DNA of 63,458 nucleotides from an uncultured Lachnospiraceae bacterium (GTDB taxonomy: Bacteria; Bacillota; Clostridia; Lachnospirales; Lachnospiraceae). The translations under genes were made by a program, and so were the position numbers. A model generated the notes under the pieces. That model was not told the origin of the DNA. It saw only the letters and a list, made by a program, of their open reading frames with translations, and did no database searches. This document shows positions 36,493-45,174 of this stretch, in pieces (the first letter of the stretch is position 1; each line of letters opens with the position of its first letter). The stretch covers positions 1 through 63,458 of the forward strand of contig CANBFE010000023.1 in assembly GCA_947367855.1 (NCBI GenBank). Direction: 5' to 3'.

Positions 36493-36523
36493 AGTATAAA
36501 GTGTGACACCGTGTCGCTGTCAA
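36493..36523 (-). promoter_or_regulatory. MerR-type promoter of the UvrA paralogue
   Basis: Minus strand TTGACA (36518-36523) and TATACT (36493-36498) are separated by 19 bases instead of 17. The spacer carries the perfect dyad GACACCGTGTC (36505-36515). A 19-20 bp spacer around a dyad is the hallmark of promoters activated by MerR-family regulators. No MerR gene is visible within the window. Confidence 0.55.
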
Positions 36524-36783
36524 GACTTGATTTTCTGATGGAGCCGCATGTTTCCCCAATGCAGTCCTGTAATCTTGACTGTATGGGGGGTGCCCCGCCG
36601 GATTGTTTGCCTGTTTTTGCGTTTCGGGATATATTTTCCATAGGATTTTGAGGCCGGTTCCGGATAGTAAAATGCGGGAGGATGTGGTAAAATAGACAGA
36701 TCAGGACAAAGAGGGAAAAGGATTGCTCAGGGAGCTGCAGTAGTATGAAATGCAAAACAAAGACAAAGGAGCAATGATATTTT

Positions 36784-37842
36784 ATGAATCTGACCGTTAC
36801 CGTAAACCATAAACAGCTGTTGGATGTACTGCTGAACATAGGCCTCATCCGTCCGGTGTTCATCTGGGGAGCGCCGGGCATCGGAAAGTCCGCCATTGTT
36901 CAGGACTTTGCGGACAGCCTGGGGCTGCCCTGTGTTTCCCTCCTGGGCAGTCAGCTGGCTCCGGAGGACATCATCGGCGTTCCTCAGATCAGGGACGGAT
37001 ACAGCGTCTTCTGTCCGCCCAGGACAATCGCCAGACAGGAGCCCTATGTCCTTTTCCTGGACGAGCTGAACGCCTGTACTTCGGAGGTGCAGAAGGCTTT
37101 TTATTCTCTGATTCATGAAAGGCGCATCGGGGAATATTCTCTGCCCGAGGGTTCCATCGTGGTAGGCGCAGGCAACCGGGCCCAGGACAATGCCATCACC
37201 CGGCCCATGTCCTCCGCTTTGGTGAACCGGATGTTCCATGTGGAGCTCAACGCCAGTCCCAGGCTGTGGTTGGAGTGGGCGGCGAGAAACGGCATCCATC
37301 CCTATGTCTACGATTATATCTCCAGTCGTCCGGATCATCTGTGGGCAAAGCCCCCCAAGAGTGAGGAGCCATTCTCCACGCCCCGCTCCTGGCACATGTT
37401 AAGCGATGCCATTCACAGCTACGGCCCGGATATAGGGGAGGAAGCCCTACGGATTCTGGCCACAGGCTGTCTGAGCCCTCAGCATGCCGTCCAGTTTCTG
37501 GCCTACATCCGCCAGATCCGAAGTCAGTATGCTCTGGACAAGATTCTTTCCGGTGTTCAGCCCTGGCCGGAGAAGCCCCAGGAGCGGGATGTGCTCTACT
37601 TCCTGGCCCAGTCCCTCCGTGCCCGCCTGGTGAAGGAGCTGCCGCCGGAGCGGGGGAAGCTTGGCAGCGACAGCCAGACCTTGGTTCTTCAGGCCAAGGA
37701 CCGCATTACCGAGCTGGCAAATATCAGTCTGGAAATCGCCCGGATGGCGGTGACCCCGGAAGACGGAAAGGAGCTGCCGGATTGGTTCGTGGTGGAACTG
37801 TTTCGGGATCTGCCCCGACTGGCAGATAAGCGGAACGGATGA
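36784..37842 (+). CDS. MoxR-like AAA ATPase
   Basis: 352 residues. Walker A WGAPGIGKSA at about 28-37, Walker B VLFLDELNA, sensor 1 GAGNRAQD and arginine-finger region NRMFHVEL. This is the AAA type that works with VWA proteins as a chaperone or metal-insertase pair. Its last four bases overlap the start of the VWA/metallopeptidase gene (ATGA), so they are co-translated partners. A MoxR ATPase plus a metal-binding VWA protein suggests ATP-driven remodelling of a client, not identified here. Confidence 0.88.
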   Translation: MNLTVTVNHKQLLDVLLNIGLIRPVFIWGAPGIGKSAIVQDFADSLGLPCVSLLGSQLAPEDIIGVPQIRDGYSVFCPPRTIARQEPYVLFLDELNACTSEVQKAFYSLIHERRIGEYSLPEGSIVVGAGNRAQDNAITRPMSSALVNRMFHVELNASPRLWLEWAARNGIHPYVYDYISSRPDHLWAKPPKSEEPFSTPRSWHMLSDAIHSYGPDIGEEALRILATGCLSPQHAVQFLAYIRQIRSQYALDKILSGVQPWPEKPQERDVLYFLAQSLRARLVKELPPERGKLGSDSQTLVLQAKDRITELANISLEIARMAVTPEDGKELPDWFVVELFRDLPRLADKRNG

Positions 37843-39626
37843 GCGGGAAACAGAAAAGCAGGAAGCAGAAGACAAATCCGGCCCAGGAGAGCTTTCAGGC
37901 CGCATGCGGCATGGTGAGGCAGAATCCGGTGTTGGGGCCGCTGTGGGAGCGGGTAACTATTCATTTTGACGACAGTTATCCCATGGCCAGGGAGGACTGG
38001 GCCTGGGTGACCTCTGACGGCCATATCTATGCCAACAGCCACCGCCGGGCAGCGCCGGGGGAGTGGGCTTATGTGTTGGCGCATTGCCTGCTCCATTTAG
38101 GTCTGGGGCACATCAGGGAAGACCGGGAGAAGGATTTTCTCTGGAATGCCGCCTGTGACTGTGTGGTCACCAGATATCTGGCAGATTTTCATATCGGTAC
38201 GGTTCCCGGTGAACTGGACTTTCCCCTGCCGTCAGGGGCCAGGGAGGAGGAGAAGCTGTACTACTGGCTGAAAGAGCATAATGACCCGGCATGCCTGCAT
38301 TTTTCCACCATGAGCGGCGGACGGGGGGATATGTGTTGGCGGGGGGAGACACGGAGTTGGTGGCGGGGCCCCACAGACTGGCGGCAGATTTTTGCGGAAA
38401 GTCTGCGGGAGGCTCTGCGGGCCGCTGTGGACTATGCGGGAGGTGTTCGGACGGAGCCGGGGGAACGCCGGATAAGCAGCCCCATCCAGAGGGCGCAGGA
38501 GTGGTTCCTGTCAAGCTATCCCCTTTTGGGGGGCATTGCCTCCGGATTCCGGTTGGTGGAAGACCCGTTGGTTGCCCAGAGGATGGATATTTCCATAGCC
38601 GCGATTTCCGTTCACATGAAGGAGATTTATGTGAACCCCGCAGCCCGTCTTACCGAGCAGGAGTGGAGGTTTGTGTTGGCTCACGAATACCTTCACGCCG
38701 CTCTGTGCCATGAGGAGCGCCTGGGAAAAAGGGACCCGGAACTGTGGAACACGGCATGCGATTACGTGATCAACCAGTGGCTGCGGGATATGGAGGTTGG
38801 CTCCATGCCGGAGGGACTGCTCTTTGACCCGGAGCTTGCGGGGCTGTCGGCGGAGAGCGTCTATGACATGTTGGCGGCCAATCTGCGCAGATACAGGCGC
38901 ATGGCCGGGCACGACATTCTCTTTGGCCCGCCGGACTGGCGGGAGACCAAAGACTTCGTGGATCTGGATGCCTGGTGCCGCTCGGCGATCCAACGGGGTC
39001 TGGACTTCCATCAGGCCCATGAGCGGGGGTATCTGCCGGCGGGGTTGGTGGAGGAGATTCGTGCTTTGTCCCAACCGCCCATTCCCTGGGATGTGGAACT
39101 GGCCAGGTGGTTTGACCAGCGGTTTGAGCCATTGGAAAAGCGGCGCACCTACGCCAGGCTTAGCAGAAGGCAGTCGGCCACGCCGGACATCCCGCGGCCC
39201 TCTTACCGGTATGAGGAGACGGCCAGAGAGGGGCGTACCTTCGGGGTGCTGTTGGACACTTCCGGCTCCATGGACCGCGCCCTGTTGGCTGCGGCTCTGG
39301 GGGCCATCGCCAGTTACAGCGCCGCCCGGGACGTGAACCGGGTGCGGGTGGTGTTCTGCGATGCGTGCCCCTACGATCAGGGGTACATGGAGGCTGCGGA
39401 CATTGCCGGAAGCGTACGGGTGCGCGGCCGGGGCGGCACGGTGCTTCAGCCTGGGGTGGAGCTGTTGGAGCAGGCCGGGGACTTCCCGAAAGAGGCTCCT
39501 TTGCTGATCATCACGGACTGCGAATGCGACAGGCTGAACTTTTATGGACGGGATCACGCATTTCTGGTGCCCCGGGGACGGAATCTTCCCTTTCCGCCCA
39601 AAGGGCCCGTATTTTATCTGGAATAA
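37839..39626 (+). CDS. double DUF2201-like metallopeptidase with C-terminal VWA-like domain
   Basis: 595 residues. Two homologous metallopeptidase-like units: the first has HCLLHLGLGH at 82-91 and WNAACDCVV near 102, the second HEYLHAALCH at 282-291 and WNTACDYVI near 303. The catalytic Glu is present only in the second (HExxH); in the first it is Cys, so that unit is probably inactive. A VWA-like domain follows with the MIDAS motif DTSGS at 473-477. DUF2201 proteins normally have one peptidase unit, so the duplication is unusual. No signal peptide; cytoplasmic. Coupled to the MoxR ATPase. Confidence 0.85.
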   Translation: MSGKQKSRKQKTNPAQESFQAACGMVRQNPVLGPLWERVTIHFDDSYPMAREDWAWVTSDGHIYANSHRRAAPGEWAYVLAHCLLHLGLGHIREDREKDFLWNAACDCVVTRYLADFHIGTVPGELDFPLPSGAREEEKLYYWLKEHNDPACLHFSTMSGGRGDMCWRGETRSWWRGPTDWRQIFAESLREALRAAVDYAGGVRTEPGERRISSPIQRAQEWFLSSYPLLGGIASGFRLVEDPLVAQRMDISIAAISVHMKEIYVNPAARLTEQEWRFVLAHEYLHAALCHEERLGKRDPELWNTACDYVINQWLRDMEVGSMPEGLLFDPELAGLSAESVYDMLAANLRRYRRMAGHDILFGPPDWRETKDFVDLDAWCRSAIQRGLDFHQAHERGYLPAGLVEEIRALSQPPIPWDVELARWFDQRFEPLEKRRTYARLSRRQSATPDIPRPSYRYEETAREGRTFGVLLDTSGSMDRALLAAALGAIASYSAARDVNRVRVVFCDACPYDQGYMEAADIAGSVRVRGRGGTVLQPGVELLEQAGDFPKEAPLLIITDCECDRLNFYGRDHAFLVPRGRNLPFPPKGPVFYLE

Positions 39627-39768
39627 GAAAGAGGGAGTTTTTAAAAATGCCACGGTTATAAAAAATTCATAAAAGTTTTGTTGCATTAACCGATATAAGA
39701 TAATAAAATGTAAACAGGAAAGTATGAACTGCAACAGAAGAATCATACTAACAGAGGAGGTGTTTCTT

Positions 39769-39960
39769 ATGGCAACTTCAAGTATCACGAAAAATTTTTT
39801 CATTTCCGGCAAGGAACAGGTGGAGATGTTTGTCAATGCGATTGAAGAATCTGCCAAGAACCGTCCTGTCCGTACTCCGGTAGCTGCAAGGCAGATCAAA
39901 GGGGAAGAGGAACTGAGAAAATTTATGAGAGAATGGGAGAAAGCGAATGCCAATCAATGA
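39769..39960 (+). CDS. probable antitoxin of a GNAT toxin pair
   Basis: 63 residues: an N-terminal stretch (SSITKNFFISGKEQVEMF) that could form a short DNA-binding strand, and a charged helical C-terminus (KGEEELRKFMREWEKAN), the usual toxin-neutralising tail. AGGAGGTG precedes the ATG. It overlaps the acetyltransferase gene by 14 bases. Not the usual DUF1778 antitoxin. Assignment rests on size and gene order. Confidence 0.6.
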   Translation: MATSSITKNFFISGKEQVEMFVNAIEESAKNRPVRTPVAARQIKGEEELRKFMREWEKANANQ

Positions 39961-40561
39961 TAAGTATTTCTATATCAACATTCGTGATTATCTGGCACTA
40001 GGAAATGATAGTAAAGCCGGAGAGCCAATGCTTACCAGAGTGCTTTCCGGTTTTTCATGCCCGAAGAATCCGGATGTGGAGCGTTTTTTAAAGAGCAGCG
40101 CGGTAGAATTTACCAAAAAGAGCCAATCCGTTACATATCTTGTGTTTTCGGTGGAAGATAAGGAATTGGTGGGGTATTTTACCCTTGCGTTAAAGCCTTT
40201 GTCGGTCAGAGGTGAAAACGTAAGCAATACCATGAAAAGAAAACTGTTGAGTATCAGCGAACTGGACGAGAGTTCAGATACATATACCATGTCAGCCTAT
40301 TTGATTGCCCAGCTTGGGAAAAACTATACAAATGGTGTAAATAGTAAGATTACTGGAAAAGAGCTTATCGAATTGGCATGGACTGTGATAGAGGATGCGC
40401 AATATATGCTTGGCGGCATGGTGACATTCCTGGAAGCTGAAAATGAGGAAAAGCTGTTATCTTTTTATCGGTACAATCGATTTTCGCAGTTTGATACCAG
40501 ACAAACCACATCAGATACGGACCAAGCGCATGAGTTGATACAGCTTTTAAGGCTGCTTTAA
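39947..40561 (+). CDS. GNAT acetyltransferase-like toxin
   Basis: 204 residues. A GNAT-like core is suggested by SVTYLVFSVEDKELVGYFTL, followed by a helical segment and FYRYNRFSQF near the C-terminus. This matches the layout of TacT-type toxins that acetylate aminoacyl-tRNA, though the acetyl-CoA loop is weak. It overlaps the 63-residue gene upstream by 14 bases, typical of type II toxin-antitoxin operons. Base composition is more AT-rich than the flanking MoxR and xpt genes, which suggests acquisition. Confidence 0.6.
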   Translation: MPINDKYFYINIRDYLALGNDSKAGEPMLTRVLSGFSCPKNPDVERFLKSSAVEFTKKSQSVTYLVFSVEDKELVGYFTLALKPLSVRGENVSNTMKRKLLSISELDESSDTYTMSAYLIAQLGKNYTNGVNSKITGKELIELAWTVIEDAQYMLGGMVTFLEAENEEKLLSFYRYNRFSQFDTRQTTSDTDQAHELIQLLRLL

Positions 40562-40645
40562 TGCGGCTGCGCCACACTGAATAATATGGCTTTTTGGTAA
40601 TTTCTATACATATTGCCTGGAAAAATCATGAATGGAGGTGCAAAG

Positions 40646-41179
40646 GTGGACGCATTGAGAAAAGAAGAAATCTATACGATAGATGATATTTATGCTTTAC
40701 CGGACGGAGAGAGAGCGGAATTGATTGATGGAAAAATATACTATATGGCTCCGCCAAGCAGGACGCATCAAAGGATCAGCGGGAAGATTTTTCAGATAAT
40801 AGCGAATTATATTGATAGCAAAGGTGGGGAATGTGAGATATATGCTGCTCCATTTGCGGTATTTTTGAATAAAGATGGCATGAATTATATTGAACCCGAT
40901 ATTTCTGCTATATGTGATTTATCGAAGATAGATGATAAAGGATGTCACGGCGCTCCGGACTGGATTATTGAGATTGTATCTCCTGGGAGCAAATCGATGG
41001 ATTATTTTACGAAATTATTTAAATATCGAACGGCAGGAGTCAGGGAGTACTGGATAGCTGATCCTGCGAAAGAGATGGTGATAACCTATAGATTTGAAAA
41101 AGAAACAATGGAAGAGTATTCTTTTGGCGAGGATGTGCCTGTAGGAATTTATGAGGGATTTTCTATAAAAGTCCAGTAG
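40646..41179 (+). CDS. Uma2-family endonuclease
   Basis: 177 residues. Complete Uma2/DUF820 fold: YTIDDIYALPDGERAELIDG, then APPSRTHQRISG, the acidic motif YIEPDISAIC, and DWIIEIVSPGSKSMDY with the E-V-x-S core of the PD-(D/E)XK site. Such genes are abundant in cyanobacteria and some Firmicutes, and their function is mostly unknown. I use the GTG at 40646, which has GGAGGTG 5 bases upstream; an ATG at 40613 or 40628 has no ribosome site. AT-rich, next to the toxin pair. Confidence 0.8.
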   Translation: MDALRKEEIYTIDDIYALPDGERAELIDGKIYYMAPPSRTHQRISGKIFQIIANYIDSKGGECEIYAAPFAVFLNKDGMNYIEPDISAICDLSKIDDKGCHGAPDWIIEIVSPGSKSMDYFTKLFKYRTAGVREYWIADPAKEMVITYRFEKETMEEYSFGEDVPVGIYEGFSIKVQ

Positions 41180-41282
41180 AATTCATAATATCACAGATTG
41201 ATAATGACAGCATTTGGAAGTTAAAAGTCCAGATGCTTCTTATTGTACAAAAATACAGCAGTAGTTTTTTCCCGAAAAAAAG

Positions 41283-41311
41283 GTGACAAGCCAACGGGAA
41301 TATGCTATACT
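41283..41311 (+). promoter_or_regulatory. xpt promoter
   Basis: GTGACA (41283-41288), 17 bases, TATACT (41306-41311) with an extended TGC before it. The start near 41318 leaves only about 20 bases of leader, so there is no room for a purine riboswitch. A TTGTACAA palindrome lies upstream at 41243-41250. Confidence 0.6.
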
Positions 41312-41337
41312 GTGAACCTACACAGGAGGTACGACAG

Positions 41338-41919
41338 ATGAATTTTCTGGAAGAGAGAATTGCAAAGGACGGCATTGTGAAGCCGGGCAATGTCTTAAAG
41401 GTGGACAGTTTTCTGAATCATCAGATGGACATTTCCCTGATGAACGAAATCGGCAGGGAGTTTCACCGCCGCTTTGCCCACAAGCAGGTGACTAAGGTGC
41501 TGACCATAGAGGCTTCGGGAATCGCCATCGCCTACCCCGTGGCCAATGAATTCGGGGTGCCCATGGTTTTTGCAAAGAAGTCCAAATCCATCAATATTGA
41601 GGGAGAAATGTATGTGGCGGAGGTGGAGTCCTTCACCCACAAGAACAAGAATCAGGTGATTGTGTCCAAAAAGTTCCTTGGCCCGGAAGACCATGTTCTG
41701 ATCATTGATGATTTTCTGGCAAATGGCTGTGCCCTTCAGGGGCTGATCTCCATAGCGGAATCCGCAGGCGCCGTCGTGGAGGGCCTGGGCATTGCGGTGG
41801 AAAAAGGATTTCAGATCGGCGGCAGGGTGATCCGGAATCTGGGCTATCATCTGGAATCCCTGGCCATCGTGGACTCCATGGATGCGGAAACGGGGACTAT
41901 TCAGTTCCGGCAGCAGTAA
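41338..41919 (+). CDS. xpt: xanthine phosphoribosyltransferase
   Basis: 193 residues. The PRPP-binding motif is VLIIDDFLANGCAL, preceded by the type I PRTase core with VLTIEASGIAIAYPVA and FAKKSKS. It salvages xanthine to XMP. AGGAGGT precedes the ATG at 41338. Together with the NCS2 permease (42696) and the molybdoenzyme (51550-55288), the region handles purines in both salvage and breakdown directions. Confidence 0.93.
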   Translation: MNFLEERIAKDGIVKPGNVLKVDSFLNHQMDISLMNEIGREFHRRFAHKQVTKVLTIEASGIAIAYPVANEFGVPMVFAKKSKSINIEGEMYVAEVESFTHKNKNQVIVSKKFLGPEDHVLIIDDFLANGCALQGLISIAESAGAVVEGLGIAVEKGFQIGGRVIRNLGYHLESLAIVDSMDAETGTIQFRQQ

Positions 41920-41975
41920 ACGGGGAATGCGAATTTTGACGGTCAAGGGATGATTCCGGACTTAGGGAGGACAGA

Positions 41976-42524
41976 ATGGAGAGCGGAACAAGAAAAAGAC
42001 TGGCTGAAATTGCCGCAGAAAAGGCCCAAATGCCCTTTCACGGATATCTGGAAGGGAAAGAATCCAATATTGAACCCATTGTCAGACATTTTCCCAAATG
42101 GAACCTTCAGGATGCAGACAGATTGTGGTGTGCAGCGTTCGTGTATTACTGCTGTGTTGAAGCAGGTTTTCAGATTCCATACAGCCCCCGGGAGTGCATA
42201 ACCTGCAGTCTGGCAGGCTGCGGCGGTTGGGAAGAATACGCAGTGGGAGACAGCCGGATAGAATATCACAAAGGGGAAGAAGACTTCCTTCCGGAACCGG
42301 GAGATATTGTGCTGTATGACAATGTGTTTATCAACCAGGAGCATGACCATATCGGTATTGTACTGAAAGCGGATGGGGATACAATCACGGCGGCAGAAGG
42401 AAATACCTTTCACGATAATATATCGCGGATTGTACAGCACCCAAGGGATGCGCATATCAGAGCCTATATCAGAATTCCTGACGGTTATTGCTATGACAGA
42501 GAGCAGAATGAAAAATGTTCATAA
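41976..42524 (+). CDS. CHAP-domain amidase-like protein
   Basis: 182 residues. The cysteine peptidase/amidase triad is visible: Cys in LWCAAFVYYC (about 52), His in HDHIGIVL and Asn in AAEGN. The fold resembles CHAP/NlpC-type domains that cut peptidoglycan peptides. There is no signal peptide or wall-binding domain, which is unusual for a wall hydrolase; a cytoplasmic substrate or non-classical export is possible. GGGAGG precedes the ATG. It lies between xpt and the permease. Confidence 0.7.
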   Translation: MESGTRKRLAEIAAEKAQMPFHGYLEGKESNIEPIVRHFPKWNLQDADRLWCAAFVYYCCVEAGFQIPYSPRECITCSLAGCGGWEEYAVGDSRIEYHKGEEDFLPEPGDIVLYDNVFINQEHDHIGIVLKADGDTITAAEGNTFHDNISRIVQHPRDAHIRAYIRIPDGYCYDREQNEKCS

Positions 42525-42695
42525 CCCCAAACCATACAGAAAAAACGTTTCCATAGGTAAAACGAAATTGGTAAAACAAAATAGAATTAACGAAATGGCT
42601 TTAACGAAATAAATTTACCTAAATACATTTAGTTCAATAAATTCGGCAAAATAGAGCAGTCATAAATAAAACCATACATAAGAAAGGATTCACCA

Positions 42696-44093
42696 ATGAA
42701 AAACAATTTACAACTTTCAGAAGCCGCTTTCAAACTGGACGGTAAGATGCCTCTGCGCCAGGCAACTCCTCTGGGACTGCAGCATGTGCTTGCCATGTTT
42801 GTGGGCAATCTGACGCCGCTGCTGATCATTACCGGGGCCTGCGGCATTGCGGGCGGGGAATTCGCCTCCCTGCAGTTAAGTCTTCTCCAGAATGCCATGT
42901 TGGTGGCGGGACTGGTGACTTTGGTGCAGCTTTTTGCCATAGGGCCAATCGGCGGCAAGGTTCCCATTATCATGGGGACATCCTCCGGCTTTATCGGCGT
43001 GTTCAACAGTGTGGCATCCAGTATGGGGGGCGGGGTCATTGCATACGGAGCCATTATGGGCGCTTCCATTCTGGGAGGCCTGATGGAGACAGTACTGGGA
43101 TTCTTCCTGAAGCCCCTGCGCAGATTTTTCCCCGCCGTTGTCACGGGCACCGTGGTTTTGTCCATCGGTTTGAGCCTGATTTCCGTGGGGATCAATACCT
43201 TCGGAGGCGGCAACAATGCCAAAGATTTCGGTTCCGTGGAAAATCTCTGCCTTGCCCTGTTTGTTCTGATTGTGATTTTGCTTTTTAAGCATGGCACAAA
43301 GGGCGTGCTAAGCTCTTCCTCCATTTTACTGGGGATTATCTGCGGGTATATTGCAGCCATGATCATGGGACTGGTACTGCCCACCACAGGCGTTACTGCG
43401 GAAGGCGCGGAGTATACCAAGGCCTGGGTTTTGAACTGGCAGAAGGTTGCGGATGCGCCCTGGTTTGAGATTCCCAGGCTGATGCCGGTGAAGCCTGTGT
43501 TTGACATGCGGGCCATCGTTCCGGTGCTGATTATGTTTGTGGTTACGGCAGTGGAGACCGTGGGAGATATTTCCGGTGTGATGGAAGGCGGTCTGGGACG
43601 GGAGGCAACGGATAAGGAGCTGTCGGGAGGCGTTACCTGCGACGGTCTGGGCTCCAGTTTTGCGGCGCTGTTCGGCGTGCTGCCCAATACTTCCTTCAGC
43701 CAGAACGTGGGTCTGGTGGCAATGACCAGAGTAGTCAACCGCTTCGCACTGGCCACGGGAGCCATCTTCCTGATTCTCTGCGGATTGTGTCCCAAACTGG
43801 GCGCCCTGGTTTCCATTATGCCCCAGTCTGTTCTGGGCGGCGCTGCAGTGATGATGTTTGCCTCCATTGTTATCAGCGGTATTCAGCTCATTACCAAGGA
43901 GCCTTTAAACTCCAGAAATCTTTCCATTGTGGCGGTTGCCCTGGGCGTGGGATATGGCATGGGAGCCAACTCCGGTATCCTGGCCAATACGCCCCAGGCC
44001 GTTCAGTTGATTTTCGGCGGTTCCGGTATTGTTCCCGCAGCCATGGTGGCCATTCTGCTGAACATTTTGCTGCCGAAGGAGAAGGAAGCGTAA
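42696..44093 (+). CDS. NCS2 family nucleobase permease (xanthine/uracil type)
   Basis: 465 residues, about 14 hydrophobic segments. The start ATPLGLQHVLAMFVGNLTPL and the later AVETVGDISGVMEG and NTSFSQNVGLVAMT are hallmarks of UraA/XanQ-like symporters. Proximity to xpt and xanthine-dehydrogenase-like genes makes a purine, probably xanthine, the likely substrate. AGAAAGG precedes the ATG at 42696. A terminator at 44134-44169 follows. Confidence 0.88.
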   Translation: MKNNLQLSEAAFKLDGKMPLRQATPLGLQHVLAMFVGNLTPLLIITGACGIAGGEFASLQLSLLQNAMLVAGLVTLVQLFAIGPIGGKVPIIMGTSSGFIGVFNSVASSMGGGVIAYGAIMGASILGGLMETVLGFFLKPLRRFFPAVVTGTVVLSIGLSLISVGINTFGGGNNAKDFGSVENLCLALFVLIVILLFKHGTKGVLSSSSILLGIICGYIAAMIMGLVLPTTGVTAEGAEYTKAWVLNWQKVADAPWFEIPRLMPVKPVFDMRAIVPVLIMFVVTAVETVGDISGVMEGGLGREATDKELSGGVTCDGLGSSFAALFGVLPNTSFSQNVGLVAMTRVVNRFALATGAIFLILCGLCPKLGALVSIMPQSVLGGAAVMMFASIVISGIQLITKEPLNSRNLSIVAVALGVGYGMGANSGILANTPQAVQLIFGGSGIVPAAMVAILLNILLPKEKEA

Positions 44094-44133
44094 AGAAAAG
44101 GGATTTTGCGAAAAGGGTTGTTTGTTCTGATAT

Positions 44134-44169
44134 GGGGAGCCGGGTCTGTAACGACTTAGGCTCCCTTTT
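44134..44169 (+). terminator. NCS2 permease terminator
   Basis: GGGAGCC (44135-44141) pairs with GGCTCCC (44159-44165), then TTTT. Confidence 0.8.
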
Positions 44170-44565
44170 GTGTGTTCTAATTCTTAGTGGACTTCCCCAA
44201 AATAGATTTCCAGGGCAGGGGTTCCGGCTGTTTATCTGGACCTGGACAGAAAACGTCGGGTCCTGTTTTTTTCTAAAAATGTATGAGGTGGAAGCCCGGA
44301 TTTACATATGTTACGCTATAGGGGAGCTTGTTGAAAATGGCAACACGCTCTCACAGGTCCCAGGGCATTCAAATCCCTATGTGTGCGGCATGGGAAAAGA
44401 TAACCTGCTGGCCTGTGGAGAAGTGGAATGATGGGAAAATATTGTTGAGAGGAGAAAGCGCTATGACCACACCCGTTTATTATGCATAGCATGGCTATTG
44501 CATAAAAGAAAAGTAAATCGTGTAATAGCCCATGCATCAGAGTCAGAACTGAAAGAGGAGATGTC
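44170..44565. other. intergenic region, no gene recognised
   Basis: About 395 bases. Contains a tRNA T-arm-like string (GGGCATTCAAATCCC at about 44363-44377) and a 5-bp hairpin TGTTG/CAACA with a 7-base loop just before it, but no matching acceptor stem or D arm. A GGAGAAAG site is followed by ATGACCAC near 44462, whose frame stops after a few codons. I see no promoter that I trust. Confidence 0.4.
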
Positions 44566-45174
44566 ATGAGCTATTTAAGAGAAATCAGATACGAAATTGT
44601 CCTGGAGGACTCTTTTTGGGTGTTCAGGAACTGCCCGAAATGCGGCAGAAAGACACATTTTATAAACACGAAAAAATTCCGCGTCAACGCCAACGGCAAT
44701 AAACTGGATGTCTGGCTGATTTACCAGTGCAGGGAATGCAGACATACCCTGAATCTTGCGATTTATGAGCGGAGAAAGGTTTCTTCCATACCAAGAGAAG
44801 AGTATCAGCGTTTCCTGGACAATGAGGAAGAGCTTGCGGAAATGTACGGCAAAAACATGGAGCTGTTTCGAAAAAACAGGGCGGATATTGATCTGGAAAA
44901 GATAAATTATAACTTTGTCAGACAGCAGGAGAGCGGGGCAGCCGCTTCGGAGGATGTCCCGTTCAGCATGGAAAAAGGCGGACCGGAGGAGCAGATTCCG
45001 GTTATCATTCATAACCCCTATGGGCTGAATATCCGTCCGGAAAAACAGATTGCAGCGGTTCTGGAATTGTCCCGGAGCCAGGTGAAAACGATGTTGGATA
45101 AGGGGAAAATAGAAATCAAGATTGTTGGAGCAGATATTTATGTTTATCAAAACGGACAGAATGATCATACGTGA
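44566..45174 (+). CDS. DUF1062 family protein
   Basis: 202 residues. The N-terminal zinc-ribbon-like half has CPKCGRKTHF and QCRECRHTLN (four Cys), with NANGNKLDVWLIY between, which is the DUF1062 pattern. The C-terminal part is helical and contains a short HTH-like segment (KQIAAVLELSRSQVKTMLDKG). Family function is unknown. GAGGAG precedes the ATG. The GNAT gene downstream starts inside its last codons, so the two are probably co-expressed. Confidence 0.8.
   Translation: MSYLREIRYEIVLEDSFWVFRNCPKCGRKTHFINTKKFRVNANGNKLDVWLIYQCRECRHTLNLAIYERRKVSSIPREEYQRFLDNEEELAEMYGKNMELFRKNRADIDLEKINYNFVRQQESGAAASEDVPFSMEKGGPEEQIPVIIHNPYGLNIRPEKQIAAVLELSRSQVKTMLDKGKIEIKIVGADIYVYQNGQNDHT

Noticed and set aside
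38170..39953. Long minus-strand frames opposite the MoxR/VWA genes
   Set aside because: They are mirror frames of GC-rich coding sequence; Pro/Arg/His-rich without domains.
44363..44377. tRNA T-arm-like sequence GGGCATTCAAATCCC with a hairpin before it
   Set aside because: The T stem does not pair fully, the loop lacks the normal first T, and no acceptor stem, D arm or anticodon with U33 can be drawn.
43787..44431. 214-codon plus-strand frame overlapping the NCS2 permease end
   Set aside because: Its first half is the permease read in another frame, and it runs through a strong terminator.
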